64,000 nt of DNA from Rufibacter roseus (GTDB lineage Bacteria > Bacteroidota > Bacteroidia > Cytophagales > Hymenobacteraceae): positions 248,001 to 312,000 of the forward strand of contig NZ_LRML01000005.1 in the NCBI RefSeq assembly GCF_001647285.1, written 5' to 3'. This document shows positions 28,101 to 34,059 of this stretch, in pieces; the first letter of the stretch is position 1, and the number at the start of each line of letters is the position of its first letter. The notes below the pieces were generated by a model, which saw only the letters and a program-made list of their open reading frames with translations, had not been told where the DNA came from and ran no database searches. The position numbers and the translations under genes were made by a program.

Positions 28101-28923
28101 GCACTTTTTCAATGGAATAAGATAGACCTTGTTGGCCTGCACACACCTCAGAACTACCGGTAATGCTCTTAGGCATGGGCGGAGGAACTGCCACCGTTGT
28201 CACCTTATAGGCACTGTACTCCCTGCTATCTCCACAGAAGTTAATAGAATACAATTTGATTTCCCAATCTGCCTGCACTCCATTAGTGGTAAATTCAATT
28301 CGATTGGTTTCAAAGCCAGACGTAATTTCCCAACCCTCCGGCAGAACCCATTTATACCTACTGATATGCTCGTGCTCATCTACCTCTAATACGTTACGAG
28401 TAGAATTAATACAGAGCGAAGTATTTCCCCTAATTGCCCCTGGCTTTGGTGGTGTCGCGCAGAGGGATCTTTCAATAGAATTATTTTTTAAATTTAAATC
28501 TATATTAGCCCCCAATGTGTAGGTATTAAAATAATACGTTACAAATTGGGGCCATATAATAATACCTCGCACCGTATATACAGCACTGTCCCCGGCAGGA
28601 AAAACCCGCGGGGCGTATGACCACGTAATGCTAGTCAGAGCTCTAAGACTTTCGTTTTGAGGCGTTCCTCCAGAGAAGTGGTAAATAGTTTTGGGATCTT
28701 CAAAAAACCTCACTCCATTTCCATAGAAGAACATAGTAACTAATGGATTGTCATCAGGTCCTAAATTTTTGATTGTAATCCTATAAGTAATGGTATCTCC
28801 TATACTGTATGGACCTGGGCTGACACTATGCACCAGTTCCATATCAGAAAACTTAAGGATTTGCGCATTAGCCTTTACCCCCAACAGCAATGTAAGCAAA
28901 AACAATAGTACGCGTAATCTCAT
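22192..28923 (-). CDS. Giant PKD/Ig-like repeat adhesin with T9SS type B (CHU_C) domain
   Basis: The 2243-residue protein has a signal peptide (about 1-20) and an N-terminal DUF11-like domain (about 25-150). About 22 tandem PKD-like repeats of roughly 85 residues follow, each carrying a variant of YxWxxPxGWxIxSGQGT and a later NxCGxS. The C-terminal gliding-motility-associated domain (about 2160-2243, PNTFSPNNDGKNDLWEI, VINRWGSEVF, GTYYYVL) is a type B sorting signal. PorP/SprF and OmpA genes follow immediately, as for SprB-like adhesins. A role in surface adhesion or gliding is inferred. The repeat array (roughly 255-bp period) is a likely site of copy-number change. Confidence 0.92.
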   Translation of the reverse strand: MRLRVLLFLLTLLLGVKANAQILKFSDMELVHSVSPGPYSIGDTITYRITIKNLGPDDNPLVTMFFYGNGVRFFEDPKTIYHFSGGTPQNESLRALTSITWSYAPRVFPAGDSAVYTVRGIIIWPQFVTYYFNTYTLGANIDLNLKNNSIERSLCATPPKPGAIRGNTSLCINSTRNVLEVDEHEHISRYKWVLPEGWEITSGFETNRIEFTTNGVQADWEIKLYSINFCGDSREYSAYKVTTVAVPPPMPKSITGSSEVCAGQQGLSYSIEKVPGAIAYTWTLPDGWAIVEGAGTNAIKVNAGSASGTIKVTADNGCGGSANRDLEVLVSPSTPAAPARINGDAIVCATAGTVTYKVDAVPNARNYQWTTSAGWSIISGQGTTEIVVRPAAGAGVITVQAQNACGVSQSVSLNVQGINEAPVLGEITGNASLCASGAAHVYSVKEVLGIKEYRWSVPAGWSIVSGQGTREIRVTAGAGNGEVSVTAVGVCNTEAKASLRVEVNSKVPDSPSAIKGVAIPCIGKEGVVYSIDAVAGATEYTWNVPSGWVISSGQGTNSISVVVGKNAGRVTVFAENACGISTTVFLSVSPTSLAPAVPTVQGETFPCIGKEATFVATGSDFVSSYDWELPNGWSFISGQGTNTVKVLVGTVAGEIRVRASNGCGVSEAGVLSVTPSNGVPIANFELKGPQTLCAGNTASVTYTIEGAVQGASEYLWKVPSGWTILSAQGTTLTVRPGSSSGNVTLTAKNGCGLSSEKSLAVVVSSGLAAAPASINGLNFVCAQSEATFSVAAVNGALSYQWSFPSSWTVVSGQGTTTLVVKVGASGVVSVKANNGCGDGPAVSKTVTVLTSALAAGAISGETKLCAANAEQVFSVAAVQGATAYQWAVPNDWVILSGQNTRSVRVKVGSAGVIRVKINSACGVGPEQTLAVTFSLQQPATPSAITFTGNGTNPCAGQGEIIYSVAAVTGADEYVWTVPSGWTINSGQGTREISVKPGRTTGQISVFTKNNCGQSAAVTLSVTPSDGIPTTPTTIIGEAAPCVGRQEVYAVKDSVKGYGYNWTLPNGWSFVKGQGSPKITVVVGTAAGSIKVRPNNSCGTSAEAAYSVAPNNGVPVFSSNITGPDALCANAGPNVQYTVAAASGATSYRWEVPAGWTIVSGQGSLSISVRPGSTAGAVRVSAVNSCGQSSSQQIAVAMSSNAPAKPGDISGSADICANATQTYSIAAVSGASEYVWEVPTGWSIISGQGSTSIVVKAGQSTAQVRVSAKNSCGTSAASFKEINMSLGAPAQVGPISGDKAFCVSDQARTYSVPEAAGTKDYIWTVPAGWSILSGQRSREIRVKPGNAGGYIKVVAGNYCSTTADSTLVSVSTTAEIALGAIKGEQNPCQEIGGIEYSVDPIAGVDKYTWSLPSDWSITSGQGTNKIVVRTGKASGNISVYASNACVTSKTVTFSAAPNLTGPVVPASIIGTASVCAGSQETYQVENPVAGITYRWELPAGWAVVSGSGSSSIVVKVGSTPGTISVKAENNCGVSEAKTKSVSISTGVPVLSAVKGAGAICEGSVQTYSIDPIAGYVSCQWSLPAGWTIVSGHNTLTIQVKAGANSGEVAVTAVNGCGASAKKALAVTVNPGTLAAPGAIAGEMVLCATSTQAKYSVSPVAGATGYEWKLPTGWTIVNGEGTSSITVKPGSAAGRVSVLAKNDCSRSNESGVDVQISNSVPDAVGEITGPAEVCSNTTVTYAIGAVTGAGSYEWTYPTNWEYVSGQGTTTITLKAVSTGTVRVVAKNACGNSSSAGTKQVQVVDGNLATPGAIQVNADHLTPCEGQNALVFNINPVAGASSYVWSFPADWKIQSGQGTTSITLTAGKLAGEVSVVAKNSCGTSAVQKVAVAPQLSKPEIAGEIVGSNAVCTNGGTVTYSISGVTGADVYKWTYPTDWTLVSGQGTTTLTVTPTSSGKLEFTATNSCGGIVSRSIDVIAVPTGPLPSMAIEGPKKFCLGNIAQEYKVASVAGVTYTWQVPTGWKVISGAGTNSVTLTAEKEGAVELKLTAVSPCGESKTSTVQVTVAPTLGDKPTIKDESTACIGYQFSVPSVPGVNYTWKIISGGSNYSIVSGQGTNLIKVKGPEDGRQVPGQVQLEISNNGCSILTDVYDIVPVPLAPKVEVPNTFSPNNDGKNDLWEIKHLLNYPANELVVINRWGSEVFRQRGYKNTWNGGGLAEGTYYYVLKVRLCEGEEVTLKGYVVLVR

Positions 28924-29983
28924 GATAGCTTAATTAACACCTTAAAGCATTCAATTCTACAGGCAGTTCTATTCAAGCAACTTGTCAGCTACGCTCTCAA
29001 TAAGAAGGAACCATAATTCATATAAACTCATTCACCTCTGATGCAGAGGCACAACCTAAGAGCATTTTAACCATGGCTTTGGCTTGGGGGAGGGGCAAAC
29101 CGCGGTTGTTTCTATTATTATTGTCCAAAAAACGACAACAACACAAATTTATTAAATTCTATGAGCAAATAGCAAGCAAAATATAAACTTATTTCTATAA
29201 ACCTATTCTTTTTCAAAGAAATACCTAAAAGTGAGTAGTCAGTTGGGCTAAATCAGCGTTAGAAATTATTTAAACCCACACTACTAATTTTCCCCTAACA
29301 ATAGTATTTCTCTCGCCAAACCCTCTTGAATAGATTTTAATTCCCATGGCATGGTTAATTTGATAACTAAATTAAAGTGTGCAATAAAAGCAATTAGAAA
29401 TGCAATAACTTCAATTGAAAAACTAAGCCAACTATGTCAAAAAAGCCATCCTGCTCATAATAGAAGGGATTAATCTTTAACTTTACGTGCCCATAGGTTA
29501 TCTTTTTCGGCAACAAAGAGTAAGTCATTCATTAATAAGCCCTTTCAAATATTCTCTTTTTACCCTTCTTGTCATCATACTTTTGATGCAGCTTTTTTTG
29601 ATATGACAGATGCAGCGCCAATGGCTTAGATGCCCATCATGACAATTCATAAGCCAAAGTTTAATTACCTACAGAAGAGATTTTCTTGAGGGAAGTTTGA
29701 CAGGTTCTTAAATCAGGCGCCTGCAGGCATAAAGAAACCAGAAACTAATAATTACTACACTTTAGCCACAACCTTTTTTTCTTACGCCTATAAGATGCAA
29801 CACCTATGCTCGTGCCACTTTTTAGGAACTTCTTCGCCTGCTTCAGAGAAAAAAGAATAAAAAAGAAAACGGCTCTCGCCCACACCCAATTTTAACAGGA
29901 GTTTAAAGATGCATATTTCTGATGTTAAATAGATGATTCTTAGCACATAAATATGCGCTATGGGAATTGTCCGCAAGTAAAAA

Positions 29984-30015
29984 AAGCCCTTGAAAGATTT
30001 CTCTTACAAGGGCTT
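29984..30015. terminator. Terminator-like hairpin
   Basis: AAGCCCTTG (29984-29992) pairs with CAAGGGCTT (30007-30015), preceded by an A-run, so it could end minus-strand transcripts from the ABC operon. It resembles the hairpins at 39754, 43629, 46814 and 53490. Confidence 0.55.
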
Positions 30016-30087
30016 GCTCCCTATAGCACATCTTTCGACATCCGCTATAAGTTAATTATTCATGACCACAGTAGACAGCATTCGTTC

Positions 30088-30123
30088 ATTTTAAGCCTGT
30101 TTCTAGAAAATGAGGTCTAAAAC
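30088..30123. repeat. 36-nt palindromic repeat, copy 7
   Basis: It begins ATTTTAAGCC and ends GAGGTCTAAAAC. It lies 10 nt beyond the stop codon of the DUF3526 permease gene. Confidence 0.65.
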
Positions 30124-30133
30124 AGAAGAAGCC

Positions 30134-31516
30134 TTACTTTACTGAAGCCACTCTCCACCTAAACAGCAACAGCGCTACCCCAAACACCAGCAATACACTC
30201 ACCAGCAGCTTCACCAGCCCCGCTACCGCCGAGGCTGTGTCAGGCACGCTGGCAAAATGGTGCCTGGGCTCTTTGGCGAAGTCAGCGTGGGTGAAGGTGA
30301 CCTGATTAAAAAGGTACGGGTAATAAAACTCCCGCAATCCATCATGGTATTGGGTGGCGCTTTGCAGGAACTGCACGTAAGACGGTAAATCTGAACCCGC
30401 CACCGCGTTGAAGATGCCCTGCACATTCACGGGCACGCTCAGTACATTCATCTTCTGTACCAGCTCATGCCGCGCCAGCAGGCTTTCTTTGTACTGGCGG
30501 GCCAAATCTGCCAAGGCCACGTCGCCTAAATGGTGAAAGGCGTAGTACCAGCGCCAGACAAAATGCACTTTAATCTCAGTTGTATCGCGGTACTGCGGGT
30601 ATAGGGTGAAGAATTGCTCCATGGTTTCGCGCTTGGGTTTGTCCCAGCCGCCGTGCACCACCTCGCGCTGTTGGGTGGTGAGCGCCAGCGCCTGCGGCAC
30701 GGGCTGTTTCATAGAGACGTACACGTTCAGCAAAGCAGGAATCACAATGGTGAGCAGGAGCCACACGCCCAGCAAAGTCACCGCGTTGAATGCCGAGTTC
30801 TTCTGCAAGGCCGCCACCAGAAAAGTCACGGCAAACCAGAACAGGCAGTATAGCACCACCACGCCCAGCCACAGCGCCACCCGCCCGTCAGGCACCACGC
30901 CACCCCAGACCATGGCTACCACCGAGAGCAGCAGCCCCAGGCTCAGCACCACTAGCATCCTGAAGGTGAGTTTGGCCCCCACCACCAGCGGCAGACTGAT
31001 GGGCTGCGACAACAGCAGCGGCAGCGTGCCTTGCTCTTTTTCTATGGATAGAATGTTAAAGCACAATCCAATGATGAGCAGCGGAAACAGGTACACCAGG
31101 ACAAACGACAAATCGAAATTTCCCGCCAGCACCTTTTGCGGATTAATGTTCTCGGTGTCATACAACTGCGACTGCAGGTTGAGTAGGCGTAGCTTGATGT
31201 AGTACGTGTTCACATCGCGCTGCCCCAGCGCCAGAGCTGCCCAGGAATCGGGGTGGTGTACCGCGAAGGTGGAGTGGTAATACCCGATGTCGCCTGCGTC
31301 GGTGCCCTCAGGGTACTTAGCTTTCAGCTCTTCCACGTTTTGCTCCGTCAATTTCTCCAGCCCCGCAATGTTCTGCCGCTGGCGCTCTACTTCAGTAGTG
31401 CCGTAGTAGATGCCGTACAACCCCGCCAGCAAGGCAAGCGTGACCAGAATCAATAGGCCTTTATCGGCTCTGAAACTGAGCCACTCGTATTTTATCAGAA
31501 TCCAGAATTTCTTCAT
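30134..31516 (-). CDS. ABC transporter permease, DUF3526 type (second)
   Basis: The 460-residue protein has an N-terminal membrane helix (GLLILVTLALLAGLYGIYYG), a periplasmic loop (about 42-135), then five membrane helices (about 136-275). The cytoplasmic-side signature LSIEKEQGTLPLLLSQP (about 157-173) is typical of ABC-2 permeases. A second large loop rich in aromatic residues and a C-terminal helix (LVSVLLVFGVALLLF) complete the DUF3526 layout. It is last in an operon after a paralogous permease (31520-32941) and the ATPase (32943-33653), with 3-nt spacing. The two permeases probably form a heterodimer. The substrate is unknown. Confidence 0.83.
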   Translation of the reverse strand: MKKFWILIKYEWLSFRADKGLLILVTLALLAGLYGIYYGTTEVERQRQNIAGLEKLTEQNVEELKAKYPEGTDAGDIGYYHSTFAVHHPDSWAALALGQRDVNTYYIKLRLLNLQSQLYDTENINPQKVLAGNFDLSFVLVYLFPLLIIGLCFNILSIEKEQGTLPLLLSQPISLPLVVGAKLTFRMLVVLSLGLLLSVVAMVWGGVVPDGRVALWLGVVVLYCLFWFAVTFLVAALQKNSAFNAVTLLGVWLLLTIVIPALLNVYVSMKQPVPQALALTTQQREVVHGGWDKPKRETMEQFFTLYPQYRDTTEIKVHFVWRWYYAFHHLGDVALADLARQYKESLLARHELVQKMNVLSVPVNVQGIFNAVAGSDLPSYVQFLQSATQYHDGLREFYYPYLFNQVTFTHADFAKEPRHHFASVPDTASAVAGLVKLLVSVLLVFGVALLLFRWRVASVK

Positions 31517-31519
31517 CTT

Positions 31520-32941
31520 TTACACAATTTGCGTTTTATCAATCACCCGCAGGCCCACGGTACACACCAGCAACAGCCACAATACCAGCGCCGCCAAAGA
31601 CAGCACATGATGGCGCAGCGCCCATTGCACAGGCGGCGTTTCATAAGTGAAAGGTTTGAACTCTTTCCAGGTATCTGAGCGGAGACGGGTGGTTTTGTCG
31701 CCGTATTTCAGGCGGGTGGCCTGAATGTTATTCAAGCCTTGGGCCATGTTGTAACGGTACTCCTCAGCCTCATGCTGGAAATGGAGGTAGTGCGGAAAAT
31801 CTGAGCCCGCCATGCCCATAGACAGGTGTCGCACCGCCAGGTAAGGGTTCAGGAAGGCGGCCAGCTCAGAGATGCGGTTTTGTTTCTGAAAGGTGTCTGT
31901 CAGCTTCTCAAAATGTTCTCGGTACACCTTTGTGCTTTGCTCCTCGCTCACGGCCATGATAATTCCGTCCACGTTCACGGGCAACTGGCTCAGGGAATCT
32001 TTCCCGTATTTCTGGAGCAGCTCTTGCTTCAGGGCTTCGGCACGGGCATCCTGCGAGTTGTGCCCGTCAATGCCTTTGGCTACCTCCTCGTGTACATCGG
32101 CATCCATCTGGGCTTTGGTGGGCGTGGTGTAGAGTATGTTGCCTAAGTTGGCCGAGGCTTTGGGTACCAAGACGCAAAACAGAATCCAGATACCCAGCAG
32201 GGTCACCAAAGCCGTACTGGACCGCTGGTGTACCGCAGACACCACCACCGCCAGCACAATAAAAATAAAGAAGTACACCAGGTAAAAGGCCACGAACAGT
32301 AACAGGCGCCACAGTGTGTCAGGCTGTAGGTCCAAACCGTTCTGCCCGAAAAGCAGCAACCCCGCCAGGATTAGCGCAGGCGCCACCACCAGCGCCACCG
32401 TTTTGCTGTAGCCTCTAATCTTGGCCCAGGCAATTTGCCGCAAAGACACGCCCTGGCTCAGCAGAATCTTGAGCGTACCCGTCTCCTTCTCCTGCGTGAA
32501 CGCCCCGAAGCACAGGAAAATAATAAGCAACGGCAACAGCATCTGCAGCACAAAGGCCACCGTCATTTCCCCGAACCTGATGAGCGAGGTAGATTGCTGC
32601 GCCTGACTGAAGTTAGCGCTGTTCTGTTTATGCGCCTCCATGAACACCGAGGTCCCCGTGAACGAGTCCAGCCCAAAGTCCAAGAAACTCAAACTGGACT
32701 TGGGCCGAAACGCATAGGAACCGTAATGCGCCATGCGGTGCGGGTGCCTTTCCTGGGAGTTATGGAACTGGTGGTTTACTTCTTCCTGCGCCGCCTCGCG
32801 CTCCTCTTGCAGGGTATGCGCGCTGTACAGCCCCACCACCGTGGCCGCCAGCAAAAGCAGCAGCACCAGCACGCTCAAGACCACAAAGCGTCTGTCGCGG
32901 AGCGTACTGATGAATTCTTTTTGGGCTATGCTTCTCACCAT
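31520..32941 (-). CDS. ABC transporter permease, DUF3526 type (first)
   Basis: The 473-residue protein shares its layout with its downstream neighbour. It has an N-terminal helix (FVVLSVLVLLLLLAATVVGLY), a large periplasmic loop, and a helix bundle with FTQEKETGTLKILLSQGVSLRQ (about 149-170) at the cytoplasmic face. A second loop and a C-terminal helix (VLSLAALVLWLLLVCTVGL) follow. The start ATG lies 1 nt after the ATPase stop codon, so translation is probably coupled. It is the likely partner of the second permease. A siderophore- or metal-linked role is suggested only by the TonB receptor genes upstream. Confidence 0.83.
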   Translation of the reverse strand: MVRSIAQKEFISTLRDRRFVVLSVLVLLLLLAATVVGLYSAHTLQEEREAAQEEVNHQFHNSQERHPHRMAHYGSYAFRPKSSLSFLDFGLDSFTGTSVFMEAHKQNSANFSQAQQSTSLIRFGEMTVAFVLQMLLPLLIIFLCFGAFTQEKETGTLKILLSQGVSLRQIAWAKIRGYSKTVALVVAPALILAGLLLFGQNGLDLQPDTLWRLLLFVAFYLVYFFIFIVLAVVVSAVHQRSSTALVTLLGIWILFCVLVPKASANLGNILYTTPTKAQMDADVHEEVAKGIDGHNSQDARAEALKQELLQKYGKDSLSQLPVNVDGIIMAVSEEQSTKVYREHFEKLTDTFQKQNRISELAAFLNPYLAVRHLSMGMAGSDFPHYLHFQHEAEEYRYNMAQGLNNIQATRLKYGDKTTRLRSDTWKEFKPFTYETPPVQWALRHHVLSLAALVLWLLLVCTVGLRVIDKTQIV

Positions 32942-32942
32942 C

Positions 32943-33653
32943 TTAGTTGTGCATGTAGTTGAGGTACAATCGTTCCAATTCGTTCGCGTCCAGTTCGGCG
33001 GTGCTCAGCACATCCACCAACTCACCTTCGCGCATAATGCCCACGCGGGTACCCACTTCCTTGGCCCTGAAAATGTCATGGGTGGCCATGAAAATGGCGG
33101 TACCCTGGCGGCTCAGTTTCAGGAGCAAATCAGAAAACTCATTGCTGGCTTTAGGGTCGAGTCCCGAGGTGGGTTCATCCAGCAGCAGCACCTTGGCGTG
33201 TTTGGCCACCGCAATGGCAATGCCCACCTTCTGCCGCATTCCCTTAGAATAAGCACCCAGCTTGCGTGCAGCTGCCTCAGCAGGCAACCCCGCCTCTACC
33301 AGGTACTGCAACAGTTCTTCGTTCTTGTAGTCAAACCCCGCCAGGCTACTGAACAAGGCCAGGTTCTCCAGCCCCGTCAGGTTGGGATACAGCATCACGT
33401 TCTCAGGAATATAGGCCAGGTACTCCTTCACCTTCAGTTGGTTCGTGGCCACCTCCAGCCCGTTGATATAAGCCGCCCCAGCCGTGGGCGTAATGAAACC
33501 TAAAAACAGATTGATGGTGGTGGACTTCCCCGCCCCGTTCTGACCCAGCAGGCAGAAAATCTCGCCAGGTTGTATCTGCAGGTCCAATCCTTTCAGCGCC
33601 AGCTTGTCCTGATACTGTTTCTTCAGTTGTCTTGCTTCTAAGGCAAATTCCAT
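32943..33653 (-). CDS. ABC transporter ATP-binding protein
   Basis: The 236-residue protein has all nucleotide-binding motifs: Walker A GQNGAGKST (37-45), Q-loop region near YIPENVMLYP (81-90), signature YSKGMRQKV (135-143), Walker B LLLDEP (156-161) and the switch His in MATHD (about 192). The signature reads YSKGM, as in ABC-2/NosF/GldA-like ATPases. It powers the two DUF3526 permeases encoded immediately downstream. The promoter region upstream is crowded with palindromic elements (33654-34059). Confidence 0.92.
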   Translation of the reverse strand: MEFALEARQLKKQYQDKLALKGLDLQIQPGEIFCLLGQNGAGKSTTINLFLGFITPTAGAAYINGLEVATNQLKVKEYLAYIPENVMLYPNLTGLENLALFSSLAGFDYKNEELLQYLVEAGLPAEAAARKLGAYSKGMRQKVGIAIAVAKHAKVLLLDEPTSGLDPKASNEFSDLLLKLSRQGTAIFMATHDIFRAKEVGTRVGIMREGELVDVLSTAELDANELERLYLNYMHN

Positions 33654-33678
33654 ATTAGTTAATTGTCGATTGATGATT

Positions 33679-33714
33679 GTTTTGGGCTTGTTTTTGCCAA
33701 AATAAGCCCAAAAC
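33679..33714. repeat. 36-nt palindromic repeat, copy 8
   Basis: It begins GTTTTGGGCTT and ends AAGCCCAAAAC. The outer 11-nt arms are perfectly complementary. It lies 26 nt upstream of the ABC ATPase start. Confidence 0.8.
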
Positions 33715-33726
33715 GGGTTCTTTTTA

Positions 33727-33870
33727 GTCCCCCTTTGAAGGGGGCAGGGGGATGATTACTCGTGCTGATGACGCATTCCTGAGAATCCTTCTGCATCTTC
33801 CTTTGTAGATTTTGCTGTTGGCACTTCTACTGTCCTTGACATCCCCCTACCCCCTTCAAAGGGGGACGAA
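33727..33870. repeat. Paired GC-rich palindromes (BIME/MITE-like), copy 2
   Basis: The left arm (33727-33755) contains GTCCCCCTTTGAAGGGGG and CAGGGGGATGAT. The right arm (33840-33870) is its reverse complement with minor differences. It has the same architecture as 6671-6830 but an unrelated inner sequence apart from TTACTCGTGCTGA next to the left arm. Confidence 0.8.
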
Positions 33871-33940
33871 ATGCGTCTGATTAATCATCCGGATTTACTG
33901 GACTTCAACTAAATCTAACTCCTCCTTGCTGTTGCCTCGA

Positions 33941-33970
33941 GCAGATTCTCCCCTCAAGGGGAGAATCTGC
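33941..33970. repeat. 30-nt palindrome
   Basis: GCAGATTCTCCCC and GGGGAGAATCTGC form a perfect 13-bp stem around TCAA. No T-run follows on either strand, so it is classed as a repeat rather than a terminator. Confidence 0.7.
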
Positions 33971-34005
33971 ATTTAGCTGAGGCTGTAGGGGAAATGTAAC
34001 TTTCT

Positions 34006-34041
34006 GTTTTAGGCCTACTTTTGTGAAAACGGCCCTGAAAC
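34006..34041. repeat. 36-nt palindromic repeat, copy 9
   Basis: It begins GTTTTAGGCC and ends GGCCCTGAAAC. It lies 18 nt beyond the stop codon of the TonB receptor gene. Confidence 0.7.
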
Positions 34042-34059
34042 AGAATTCTCCTCTCCCCC

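Larger units (their letters stand above)
28924..30133. other. 1.2-kb AT-rich intergenic region
   Basis: No convincing gene is seen on either strand. The right-hand part holds a terminator-like hairpin (29984-30015) and a 36-nt palindrome (30088-30123). The left-hand part should contain the promoter of the minus-strand T9SS operon, but no clear TAnnTTTG box could be assigned. Confidence 0.5.

Noticed and set aside
22192-28923. Repeat array as a CRISPR
   Set aside because: The period is about 255 bp, in frame and protein-coding, with no spacer-repeat structure.
29788-29976. 62-codon minus-strand frame in the 1.2-kb spacer
   Set aside because: Short, AT-rich and without promoter, signal peptide or family resemblance.
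32733-33503. 256-codon plus-strand frame opposite the ABC ATPase and permease
   Set aside because: It spans two well-defined minus-strand genes and shows no domain features.
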